64,000 nt of DNA from Agapanthus africanus (Eukaryota > Streptophyta > Magnoliopsida > Asparagales > Amaryllidaceae). The notes below the pieces were generated by a model. It saw only the letters and a list, made by a program, of their open reading frames with translations, was not told the DNA's origin and did no database searches. This document shows, one piece after another, positions 23,288 through 34,153 of this stretch. The stretch spans positions 318,502,654-318,566,653 of the forward strand of contig JASDDO010000004.1 of assembly GCA_030015575.1 (NCBI GenBank). Reading direction: 5' to 3'. Position 1 is the stretch's first letter. Every line of letters begins with the position of its first letter. The translations under genes were made by a program, and so were the position numbers.

Positions 23288-26200
23288 TGTAATACCCAGC
23301 CTCTTTTATACCAAAATCCGTATTTTGTTGCTTTATAAATTTTTAATTATTTTATTTTATGATTTTATTGTCTTACTTATAAATTTTAACTTATCCTATA
23401 TTTATAATTACCTAACTAATTTCCTTCACAAATCTTTATACTCTCTGGCCCGGCCCTGCTCCCAAACCCCCGGCCTGCTCCATTCTTTTCCCCCCCAAGT
23501 AAATTTCTTTGTTTCTCGGCCCAGGCTCCATTTTTCCCTTATTTGTGATTGTCGTTGGACCGGCCCACTCTCCAGGCCCGCCTCACTCAGCCGCACCGCG
23601 CCCGCTTCAAGTCCTACCCGACCCGACTTCCCTACACTGTTCATCTCTTTCATAAAAATTCCAACGGCTCTTTCCCCTGTCTCGCGCGCGTTTCCTTCGC
23701 GAGCGCACGTCTCCTTCGCCGTCGCCCTCGCCCCCGCTCGCGCGTACACAATTAATCCCCACGACGCGTGCGTTTTACTCCATGACCCTCTCTACCTCAC
23801 GCCCACTCTCTCTCGATCCCTCATTCTCCACCTCGCTCAACCCAGAAAACCCCTGCCCCGAGCCCCGCCGCGACCACCTGCACCATCATCGACCCGTCGT
23901 CGTCGTCGACGCCGTCTTCGTCGTCGTCACACTCTCTCTCTGTCTCTCTCCTCACAGATCTCTCCTTCTCACTCTCTCGTTCCCCTGAGCCCTCTCTCTC
24001 CTCCTCACTGTCTCTCTCTACCTGCACTCATGCTCCCCTCTCTGGGTCTCTATTGCTACAGACTTCCCTCTCTCCCTCTTGATCTCTCTCCCTGCATCTT
24101 TCTCACTCACCCTCTCTCTCTCTCATAGCCATTTCTCTCCCCTCTCTAATCTTTCCCTCTCCCCTGTATTTTATCCCCCTCAAATTAAACCCACAACCTT
24201 TTCTTCTTCTTCTAAAAGCCGACCCCATCCTCGATCCACAGTCCTCCTCAACTACCATTGAAACCCCATCACCGCCTCATCTCCATCGACCTCATCGCCG
24301 TCGTCGTTTTCTTCCTCTACCTGGCTGCTGCCCCTTCGCTGTCTCCCAATAACTGAGCACAGCGCCAAACTCCTCTCCTTTCACTCGCGTCTCCTTCCTC
24401 CGCCAGCGAACCTTCAACCCCTCATCTCGCCACCAACAGCACAACCTACACCATCAGCATCCCCCTCAACTCCACCATCCCCAAGCCAGCACCAAGCCCA
24501 AAGCCCCAGTTGAGCCCTTACCTCCCCTTGCACCTCGTAGCCGACCACATCGCCTACATCCGACGCCAATCTCCGACCTCCTCTGGGCCATATATACCAT
24601 CGTCACCGTTCCACCCAATGCCACCTTGTGCCCAGCACCATGCCACCAGCACCATGCCACCATATGCCCAGAGCCCGAGCACGAGCCAAGACCGCGACCC
24701 TTGCACGCGTCATTCATCGCGCGTTCACGTCGTTGCCGCTGCCGTGTGCTCCAAGACGTCTCCAGGCAAGTTTTTACTTGCTTTCATGCTATTTTACTTA
24801 GGTTAAAATCGTTAAATGCATAAATTATTAGAGTTACAAGTTTAACTGATTTTGTGCCGTACCTGTTCGGTGCGTGTTCCCAAAGAAAATACATTTCCAA
24901 ATTGACGGAACTTAATTTATTACTTGGGCCCTTGCTGTGATGAACAACGTGTGCAAGTTTCGTTGGATAAATTGATCGTTTATGACCAAAACAACTGGCC
25001 CAAGGTTTAACCGTAAAACTGTATTTCTGTTGCACCTGAAAACCGTTAAATTCACCATAAATTAAGTACATAGTAGAATGGTGCGTTCGAGGGCTCAAAT
25101 TGGAGCCGACTCGATGAACTTAAACTCCATACCAGTTTCCAGACATTTTGTATTTAAACTGTGATGATATTCGGACCGGAGTGCGACTCTGGACTGCAGT
25201 CCAGAGTGACTCCAGTCCTTGCTTGCTGTTTCGTATTGGATACCATAGAATTTCCTTAACTTGTAAGTTGCGGAACTCCGCTGCTTATCGTAGGTAACTC
25301 TGTTAGCTAGACAACACGATTGGTCTCATCCTGTTTCGTTACCGTTTGATATTTAAACTGTAATTTAGAACATCGGGACACATAACAGTCCCAGCAGATT
25401 CAGAATTGACATATTAGGGTTAAACAGATTATAACTCCTAACGTACAGACGCGATTGAAGATCCGTTTGTTGCGTTGAAAACCTCACTGAAAACTCTAGA
25501 ATTCATCCAACTATAGCGTCGCTAAAATCCGATCCCAACTGGGATCAAATTGCGTTGCGAAATGGACTTCTGATTCTGAAATTGGATTTCCAGCCGCGTG
25601 CGCTTAAAAGGAAATAATCATAACTAATGATCCTGGAACCCGTTTGACCTGAAACAAAATTCTAAGGATAGATAGCTGAACATATTAAATACTACTTGTT
25701 TATCATTTCGCTAAATTATATACATATGTTTCATGATAAATCGTGCAAGTGATAGACTGTTGTTTTTATGATACCTTAGTTGTGCTTCTTATACTGTTCA
25801 TGCATCATATCATACCTATATCATTGTAGTGATAACCTAGTGACATCGTGCATTCACCCAGTGTTAGATTTTAGTGGTGATTGTGGCAAGTACGTCAGTG
25901 TTCGTGTATTCGTGATTAAGTGAAAGTGATACGTACTTGTGCACAATCAGTGTCCCTTTTATTCTATTGCATTGTCGACGTCTGTGGGATGCGTGTACGT
26001 GTGACTATAAGTGGTATGGGACACTTATGGAAGCGCTTGCACGGATGTCACAGATAAGGCATCCGACACTGCCATTTATCTTAGGTATTAGTCGGGACGT
26101 GCTTGATGGAGGTCCTGCCTCCAGTTCTCACGCAGACTTGTCATGGATCGATTAGTATTTAGGGTTATGGTTAGCGTTTGATGTAGACCTCGGGGTGTGG

Positions 26201-26930
26201 GGTAGTTCAAGTGTGAATTCAACAGAATCTCGGGAGTCCCATGCCGGCTTATATATTTAGGGAGTTATATGGAGATTTACAGGGTATGTGCTATATCACC
26301 GTGATACATTCGTTACATGTTGGGCCCGTGGTCCCTTGCCCTTGGGTTCTACCCTTGGGTGGAGGACACTCGCGAGTGGTTGACTCTCACACTTGGACTG
26401 ACGATAGGCTTATTGACCTGTGCAGTGAGACTTAGAGACGGATAGGGTTACTGTCATTTACATTCATTCTTTACTGTCTTGACATTCATGACATATTGTT
26501 ATACTGCTTTATTTTTCCGCTGCATTGATCTCTGCACATGCATATTCATGATGTTATTTATTTACTGCTTCACATACCTATTATCACTGTTAGAACTGTC
26601 ACTTGATTTTATACATACTATATTGCTATTGTGTCGCTCTGACGACCTGAGTATGCATGCTCAGTGTGAGGAGACGATTTAGTCTGGACCAGTGCATCAC
26701 AGACTTCTTGACTTGCCTTCCCGAGTTACATTCATTTGTTCCACCTCAGGTCAGTCTTTACATTGTTTACTTCAGTTACTGCATTTCTCATTACCTGCGC
26801 ATCATTTACTGTTTACCATGATAAACTAGAAGCCGGAGTGTGACTACGGCGGGACTTTTCCCTGACCGTAGGAGCATGGCTGGCCTTGTCTACCCCTCGT
26901 ATTCCGTATTTTGGGAAGCGGGGCGTGACA
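23288..26930 (+). repeat. 3' LTR of element C (3643 bp)
   Basis: Near-identical to 16793-20439. It is followed directly by the duplicated GTACC (26931-26935). Confidence 0.95.
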
Positions 26931-26935
26931 GTACC

Positions 26936-27247
26936 ACTACACTGGAAAATGGTACCAGGAGCGAATCATCATTTGCCCTGGAGGGGTTTCCCCCATTCCT
27001 AGTTTAACGACTTAGGGGTCATCTATTTCCAGTTTAACGACTTAGAGGTCATCTGTTCCCAGTTTAAAGACTTAGAGGTCATCTGCTCCTAGTTTAAAGA
27101 CTTAGGGGTCTATTGGATTAGAGTTTGGAATTTTGGGGGTAGGGTAGGTATCAGCGTTGCTAACACTGAAGCACATGTGCCAAGAGCAATTCATCATTTG
27201 CCTTTGCCTGTTGGGGAGCGATAGCTTAGGAGACAAGTTTAGGTCCC
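26936..27247 (-). repeat. Internal repeat module of element B (CAGTTTAACGACTTAGAGGTC units)
   Basis: Four units of about 28 bp (27000-27115) with the core AGTTTAACGACTTAGAGGTC, then TTTGGAATTTTGGGGGTAGG. The same module is found at 11365-11455 and 30055-30135. The left end continues the 77-bp unit (TGGTACCAGGAGCGAATCAT) that was split by element C. Confidence 0.8.
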
Positions 27248-29200
27248 TGATTGAATTACTTTCTTGATGTGTAAATGTAAAAGTATCGATTCAAATAGTC
27301 CCCGATTTCGGTGCTATTTGATTGATCATAAAATGCGAGACTGGGTAAGTAAATCAAATCGATAAGAGTCTCTTTGTGTCGGTAATTAGAAAATTGAATA
27401 AAGTTCACAATCAAAAAATTATATTTGACCGCAATCAACTACGGTGTCAGTTGTAGATCGTAAGCGAGTGCGGATCATCCACAGGGATTTTGCGATTCGT
27501 TTTTATATTTGATTTGTTTGAATCGAAAAGTTAATCGAAAAGAAAAGAAAACATGATTCAAGAATTTATCAATTGATTCAGGTGTCACGAGTTTAATCAA
27601 GAATCAAGAAACTGATAAACAATCAAGAATTGGGTTTCGATAATATTTCCAACCAAAATGTCAAGAATCTAAATGAGGCTCGTAGGAATCGATCGGATCT
27701 ATAGACGTGATGTAATCTCAAGATATCGTGTTCTTGTCCTTCGAAGAATTGATACTAGATCGATGATGATCAACGAGAGTTAGGGCTTTCTCGTGAAACT
27801 AGGGTTTCATCATTTAACCCTTTTTCTTTCGTCGATATTATTCACATTCTAGCCTCTAGCAATTTCAAGAAACGATCGTAACTCCCCAATTTCGAGCGAT
27901 ATCAATCAAGAAAGCATCGCAACGAAATGGGTCGTCGGTTCTTGAATTTGCTAGGGTTTACAAAACTCGTAGGAATCAAGAATCGATTTAAGATATATTA
28001 CATCATCATTCTATTGATCGTCTCGACTCCTCGACGAGCGGAGTATTACTCAAACATCACAACAAGAATTATAACTAGAAATTTAGATTGACTCATGATG
28101 CAAGAATTTAAAGAAAACAAGATAAAAGAATATCACCTTTTATTTATCTCAACAATTTGATTACAGTCGCTCAAGAACTACAAGAGGAAGAATTAAATTG
28201 TCGACTTGGCTTCGCTCGGCTCCGTGAGTCGCGGATCGGCTTGGACCACTTGCTCTGTTGAAGACCGGCTCGGCTCCTAAAAGGTTGCAAGGCTTCTTGC
28301 TTGAATGGGTACTCTGGATCTTGGCTTTTGATTGGAATTAGGGTTAGGGTTTCACACAAGTCCTCTCACTAAACTTGTGGAAGAAGAAGATGAAGAAAGA
28401 GATAGAATGGCTCTCAAATGAACTAATGGATTGATTTTTCCAAGCTCATGAATTATATTTTTTACAAGTGAGCCTAGAGTCTTATTTATAGAGCACCCAA
28501 ACCCTAAGCCTTCTTGAGTTCCCTCCAAAAGTTTGTTGAAAGACTTCTAGAAAGAGTTTGTTAGGCTTAGCTTAGGGTTTAAGCTACGGTTTTAGAAGAA
28601 GTTTCTAGAATGATAGGCTAGTTTAGTGTTGGTCCCAAAGCTTGCTGATCTGGCACAAGTCTCTGGAGTCTTCTGGAACTTGGAGTGTCTTTTTGAGTTG
28701 TAGGCATACAGGTAAGAGTTGTGCTGCAAAGTTTGGTGGATGACGTGGCAAGACGGCTGCGGAACCGCGGCGCAAGCAGGCTCCGGCCGCGGTTCCGCGG
28801 CCATGTTGGCTCCTTGAGCTTGCATCTTTCTGGTGTGCTCTTGGGTTGATACTTGGGCCTTTCTTTGATATGTTGATTTTTGTTTGTTCCTTTGGATTGA
28901 TACCAGAACTGAAATCATTGAGTTGGCGTAATGTTTTAGCTATACCCTGTAAATTTTGGCCTTTCTGCTGGATTTTCCTGCACAGATCTTAAAACAAGTG
29001 TTGCGCAAATGTAAGGATGCTGCGATGCCATGAAATATAGTCAATTTCCTTTATAGTGTCGGTTTTAGAGTCTAATACATGTAATCTGATATTTTGCGAC
29101 AGTTTTGCTAATATGTAAAATATGAATGCCGAACACTTCTATATGAATGCAAATGATGAGGAAATTGCCGGCTAAAATATGCAATATTTTCGACTAATCA
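27248..29200 (-). mobile_element. Solo LTR (~1.95 kb) inserted in element B
   Basis: Bounded by the 5-bp duplication GTCCC (27243-27247 and 29201-29205). The ends form the inverted pair TGATT...AATCA. Across the insertion the flanking module reads on as in 11565-11590. There is no internal LTR pair, PBS or coding domain, so it is best read as a solo LTR left by recombination between two LTRs. On the minus strand a TATA motif CTATAAATAAG lies near 28476-28486, which sets its orientation. A pair of GC palindromes is at 28755-28802. The lineage is not identifiable. Confidence 0.82.
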
Positions 29201-29204
29201 GTCC

Positions 29205-29430
29205 CTATCACCTAAGGCTTTTCAATTTTATGAGTCGTAAGGGTCCCATAAAAGCATTTTCTCTCTACGAGTCGAAAGGATCTCGTAGGTGTACTTTCTC
29301 CTTAGGAGTCGTGGGGACTCCTAAGTGTGTTTTTCCTTTGTGAGTCGTAAGGATCCCACGAAGATGTTTTCTTATGAGTCGTGAGGATCCCGTAAGTTTG
29401 TTCTCCTCATGTATCATGAGGGCACATGAG
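29205..29430. repeat. GAGTCGTAAGGATCC-type units of element B
   Basis: About six imperfect units of 30-35 bp of the form TGAGTCGTAAGGATCCCACG followed by a T-rich spacer. The reverse complement of the same unit fills 56130-56620 and 58590-58780 in the autonomous Tat element, and 11600-11750 in the remnant. Confidence 0.83.
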
Positions 29431-29579
29431 TGGGTCTTCCCAAATGGAGCATAATTCCAAGGGCGGAGACCGGTCGCGTAACTGGTGATTGCGGTGGGGC
29501 ATGGATATGATGAGAATTATTTGAGCCCGTAGATTGTATACGGTAGTCAGTTCGGGGACCAACCGTAGGGCTGGGAGAA

Positions 29580-29890
29580 TTTTGGGAAATTGGATTTTGG
29601 TTGGCGTCTGCATCGCTGCACTGGAGTATAGTACCAGGAGCGACTCATCATTCGCCGTTTGGGAACTTGGATTTTGGTTGGCGTCTGTATCGATGCATTG
29701 GAGTATGGTATCAGAAGCGACTCATCATTCGCCGTTGGGGATTTGAATTTTGGTTGGCATCGGCATCGCTGCACTGGAATATGGTACCAGGAGCGACTCA
29801 TCATTCGCTATTTGGGAACTTGGATTTTGGTTGGCGTCTGCATCGCTGCACTGGAATATGGTACCAGGAGCGACTCATCATTCGCCGTTT
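29580..29890. repeat. ~77-bp tandem repeat, four copies
   Basis: Units of 76-77 bp with GGAACTTGGATTTTGGTTGG near one end and GGAGCGACTCATCATTCGCC near the other. One copy of the same unit, in reverse, is at 56680-56760 in the autonomous Tat element. 29890-30050 continues with AGCCGAAATGAT-type units (in reverse), also shared with 56800-57010. Confidence 0.87.
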
Positions 29891-30132
29891 TTTTACCGCG
29901 ATTGCTCTATCATTTCAGCTTTTCTTATCGCGAAGGTCGCGATTGCCTTATCATTTCGGCTTTATTTTACTCGTTGAATTTTATTGCGAGTTACCCCATC
30001 ATTTCGTCTTTTTTTTTATTTTCATTTTTTTTATTTACACATTTTTACATCCCCAGTTTAACGACTTAGAGGTCGACTGTTCCCAGTTTAACGACGTGGT
30101 GATCGGTCGTTCCCAGTTTAATGACGTTGTAG

Positions 30133-32151
30133 TCAGCTGTTTTCATAGAAAGACAGATATTTGAGAGAATCAGGTTCCCGAAGGACTTCGGTCTCCGTTT
30201 GTATGAAATTGGCAGTCGCATCTTGACTGTTTTCTAACACGCCTTTAGATAGTTCCATCTCTCCTGCCTTGTATTGTTTTTCGACCCAATCTTTGAAGAC
30301 GAAGTAGTCCTCAATGGAATGACCTATCACTCTGTGATAGGGGCAATATTTGGGGTCGTCGGTCACATTCGCTTCCTGCGGTCCTTTTGATTCCGGCAAT
30401 TATAGACCGTTTCTTAGAGCATCCTTGAATATTTTATGGATTTTGTCCCCTCTGAAAGAATAAATTTTATACAGCTTCTCTTTCAGTGGAGATTCTTCTC
30501 CCTCTCCGAACACTGGCTTCCGAGGCTGGTTGGAATTAGGCCCGCTCATCCCTTGCTTATTTCGGTTGGCCGAAGTGTTAAAATATTCAGCATCGTCAAA
30601 ATTTCCGCCTTTACGATTTTTGTCTTTTCGGTTTCTCTAGGACCTATTGTTATTTTGGGAGTCATAGGAGGACTCCTGTTTTGAGCGTTCCAACATTTGA
30701 ACTTTCCTGATCAGCTCTTGAAATGTTTTGAGACCCACGGTGCATAGAAACGGGGCCATCCAATTGTTGAGATTTCCGATGAGGAGACTGACGGATTGGT
30801 CCTGCTCTATCGGCGGTTCGCATTTGACTGAGAGATTGTACCATCGGTTTATAAAATCCGTGCTGCTTTCATTGTTCTTTGGTTTGATCCTTACGATGTC
30901 GACAATGGTGATCTTATCACTGACACTCATGAACCTTTGTCGGAACAGAGATTCCATTTGGACGAAAGTAGTAACGGAGCCATCCGGTATGCTCGCGTAC
31001 CAGTCGAAAGCGATATCAGTTAAGCTATTAACGAACTGGTGGAGGAGAAGCGCATCATTGCCCTCAGTATACCCGCATGAGGCTTTAAAGTAGGCGATGT
31101 GCTGATTCGCATTTCCCGTCCCATCAAATCTTCCGAATTTGGGGATGACGTAGCCGCTAGGAAATTCTACCAGATCATACTGAGCAGGATATGGTCTCCT
31201 GCTACTGCTAACATCTTTTTGCACTTCGGCTTCGGCTACCAATGTTTTGACTTTGTTGGCAACCAAATCCATGATTTGATCTTGAGTTAGCGGGCTACTG
31301 TCATCGGTAGCCAAGACATTCCCCGAGATAGGATGCGACTGACTTTTATGCAGTCCGTCCACCTTTGTATTTGATGGAATAGGCGTCAGCTGTTTCGGGA
31401 CACCGTTTCCCGGTTCATGAGTAGAGCCCTGCACTTGATTAGGAAGATGAGAGGCAAGGTTGGCCGTAAGCTGGAAGACGACGTTTGTCAAGTCGTCAAT
31501 TTTTTAGTAGAGCTTGGCCATCTCCTTGCCATTACTCCTGACCTGTTTTCGGAGCTCTTGGAGAAGTTGTTCTGTGTTCTTGGGACGGAAGATTGGCTCC
31601 TCTTCGCTCTCCGAGCCCGACTCCTCATGAACCAAGGGATCTCTCCGCTCATCAGCTTCACTGGGAGGAATTTCATTACCTTTCGGAAGATGCTGGTCTT
31701 GGGAAGTGACAGCCACATTCGCACCAGATTGGATTTGAGATGTAGTGACCTCATTCTTACTCTTGTTGCACGTGCCCACCATTTAGACAGTATGGACCAC
31801 ATATCCAGCCATCTCTTTATCTTTGGTGGGGTGACCCTGTTCTTGGAATTTTATGAAGTTCAACCTAGCATGAGCCCTAGCCCTTTTATTGGCTCTGTAT
31901 CTGAGCCTTTTCCGTCTTAGCTTCTCAATTTTGAGGGCTTGGCGGGCATCCATCATCCAGGAAGCCATCATGAGTTGATTAACGGGGAGCTTAGAGAAGA
32001 TACCCAATTGAGCAGCTGTCAAGAGCGCCGCTGGAGTTTGCCCGAGACGCCTCGTTGCTTTGTTGGTGTTGATGGCCTTGCCCCCAGCTGGAGCAAGGGA
32101 GAGTCGTTCGGAAACAGATTTGTGCTTGAGTTGAGGTGCCTTCACGACCAT
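30133..32151 (-). pseudogene. gag: Tat-type gag remnants of element B
   Basis: The minus strand holds three gag pieces in order. First, an N-terminal basic piece (32151-31783) with SVSERL, like the SVFxRL motif of ORF1 in the autonomous element. Second, a Retrotrans_gag capsid domain (within 31491-30637) with FDGTGNANQHIAYFKASCG, a WY(A/S)SIPDGS block and FINRWYNLSVKCE. Third, a CPYHRVIGHSIED zinc-knuckle-like piece (30399-30133). Order and motifs match the Gag part of 47314-55509. Gag would package the element's RNA. The region is broken in a few places and no pol follows. Confidence 0.82.
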
Positions 32152-32500
32152 GACATTTGGCCTTTTCCCTTTTGAGGCCGGTTTGTCTATTACCGAAGCT
32201 TGAGGAGCTGGAATGGCGTTAGCTGGAACAAACAGAATAGAGCCAAACTGTAGCAGCGGATCCTTTTACTGTCGCCTAAGACTGTCCAGAAGGACCGTCC
32301 TGGCGTCCATCTTTATCGTGTAGGAGATGGGAGTTGTGCCGAGAGCTGAGGTTGTCCTTGGAGACATTTTTGTTGCGTCCGAAGATTGCAATTGGAGATT
32401 TTTAACCTGCAAATAGAAACATGATTCAGTACAGGCAATCGATATGTATATTGATTGAGTTCGCATGAACGTTTAACCCGAAATATGGGAGGAGAGATTG

Positions 32501-32519
32501 GGTCCTACCGGGCGTGCCA
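32501..32519 (-). other. Primer-binding site of element B
   Basis: The minus strand reads TGGCACGCCCGGTAGGACC, five bases inside the LTR. It differs at one position from the site at 46141-46159 of the autonomous element, also with a five-base spacer. The primer tRNA is not Met; I cannot name it with certainty. Confidence 0.85.
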
Positions 32520-32524
32520 GATTC

Positions 32525-33963
32525 TGTACGGTGTTTTTTGTCATCCCATTGAGATGGGAATACGCGCGCGCTTTTCAGGCATACTACAGATCCCTCCTGT
32601 CTAGGGTAGGCTGGGGTTTATTGATTGTGGGGATTTGAATCTCCGGTAGCCGCGGACTAAGCTGCCGTTAATTACCCCTCGCCTTTGGAGCGAGAGAACC
32701 TTCGATTGACGGGTCAAACAGGTCATGCGAACTTAATGTGCAGTGTGCGTATGTGTGTCTTGAGGCGTTTTGGATATATCGGTGTCCCCCAGAGTTTTAC
32801 AGGGGTCCCGCTACCTGGATAGCGGGATGAGGGTCAAGGGGACTAGCAGTCCCCTTGCGCGGTGCGGGGCAGCACCCCGTTAGAAATTTTTTCTAACAGG
32901 GATAGCGTTGTAGTGTGTGTGTGTGTGTGTATAAAAAGGAAGAATATCGTCCAAAGGACGCATGGGTGCCAGCGCTTCACGTGCCTAGCACGCAGGCGCC
33001 AGCGTCCCACGTGCTTGGCACGTGGGCGCTGGGCGCCAGCGTCCTACGTGCTTGGCACATAGGCGCTGGGCACCAGCGCCTCACGCGCTTGGCACGTGGG
33101 CGCGTGCGCTGGGCGCGGGCGTCCCACGTGCTTGGCACGCGGGCGCTAAGCGTCAGCAGGAAAAGGGAATTTATCTCTGCACTGGGAGCTGTGCTCCCGA
33201 TTTGACTTCTGGAGTTAAACTCCTAAAAAGAGATTAATTTATGGAGTTGAACTCCAACAGATCTTTAATGGAGTTAAACTCCTAGAAATCTTTAGAAATG
33301 ATCAAAGGGGCCCTTTTGTTTCTCTCCCTTTTAGTCATGGATCTTCCCAAGATGGGTTTTTGGAGATGGGTCTCCTTCTTCTTCCTCTCGGTTGGATGGA
33401 TCTTAGAGAAAGGGGGTGAGATTTAAAAATATCTTCTTTTTAAGATCTGATGGAAGATCTTAGCTCCCCTTTGTGGGTTTTGTGGTGAAAAACTATTTAA
33501 TTTTGAAAAAAAAAGAGTAAAACTCTTGATTTAATTGAAAAAGAGAAGAAAGTTTAGAACCTTGAGGAAGGAGAAGGAGGCACAAAAACCCTAGAATTTT
33601 GAGAGAATGAATTCTTATCCTTTATTTTATTATCATGTTGCCTTATATAGGCTTACAAATTTACATATAGCCCCTTTGGCTTTACAAAATGGCATTTGCC
33701 CATCTCATGCCTCATGTGCTCATTTCTTTTGCACATAAGCCATTGGCTTTACAAAAATTTGGCTTTATGCCCATTTTTCTTACATTCATGTATGAAAATT
33801 ACATCAAAATTATTTATTACATAATTTTCATTTTGGAATAGGGGAGGCTGACCGCGGGGCTCGATTTAGGCATGGGCCCACATGACCTGGGCTTGGGCCC
33901 ACCTGGCTTGGGGTTGACTTTGACTTTGATTTTGTCAACCGGGGTGTAATTTTTGACCCAACA
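32525..33963 (-). repeat. 5' LTR of Tat-type element B
   Basis: On the plus strand it starts TGTACGG and ends in GACCCAACA. It is the partner of 13745-15306 and is followed by ATCCT (33964-33968). Confidence 0.92.
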
Positions 33964-34153
33964 ATCCTAAGGGCTTTATCAACATGTGAGAGCAAGACAG
34001 TATCATAATACAAGTCTACATGTTAAGACAAAGAGCAACCAGATAGCATACTATAATGTCGAGAAAGAAAGTCCTCTCTATATATGTCCAAGCATCTACT
34101 ATAATATACATCATATGTACAATAATGGCCACTAGGGCATACATATAACTAAC
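33964..34153 (-). repeat. 3' LTR of copia 2, outer end (split by element B)
   Basis: Reverse complement of the first ~190 bp of the copia 3 LTR (38429-38620). It ends in ATAACTAACA. The first five bases are the duplicated target ATCCT. Confidence 0.9.

Larger units (their letters stand above)
16793..26930 (+). mobile_element. Young non-autonomous chromovirus-like LTR element C (LARD type)
   Basis: Two direct LTRs (16793-20439 and 23288-26930) flank a 2.85 kb internal region, with 5-bp duplications GTACC at 16788-16792 and 26931-26935. PBS TGGTATCAGAGC is at 20449. The purine-rich stretch before the 3' LTR (CGAGGACGAAATTTTTGTAA) and the LTR end GGGGCGTGACA are typical of Del/Tekay chromoviruses. 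The inside holds a zinc-knuckle ORF and an acidic ORF but no pol, so it depends on another element. The LTRs differ by about five substitutions and one 4-bp microsatellite change in 3.64 kb, roughly 50 thousand years at 1.3e-8 per site per year. It looks whole for its type. Confidence 0.94.
13745..33963 (-). mobile_element. Non-autonomous Tat-type Ty3/gypsy element B (20 kb with nested insertions)
   Basis: Minus-strand element with LTRs at 32525-33963 (5') and 13745-15306 (3'), PBS at 32501-32519, gag pieces at 30133-32151, repeat modules, and a polypurine tract at 15307-15318. No protease, RT, RNase H or integrase was found. Its PBS, the CPYH-type Gag motif and the post-gag modules match the autonomous Tat element at 42173-64000, which suggests a related autonomous element moves it. 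It carries two later insertions: 16793-26930 and 27248-29200. Without them it is about 8.1 kb. The LTRs differ by several percent plus array-length changes, suggesting an age of the order of 2-3 million years at 1.3e-8 per site per year. The gag region has a few breaks. Confidence 0.85.
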
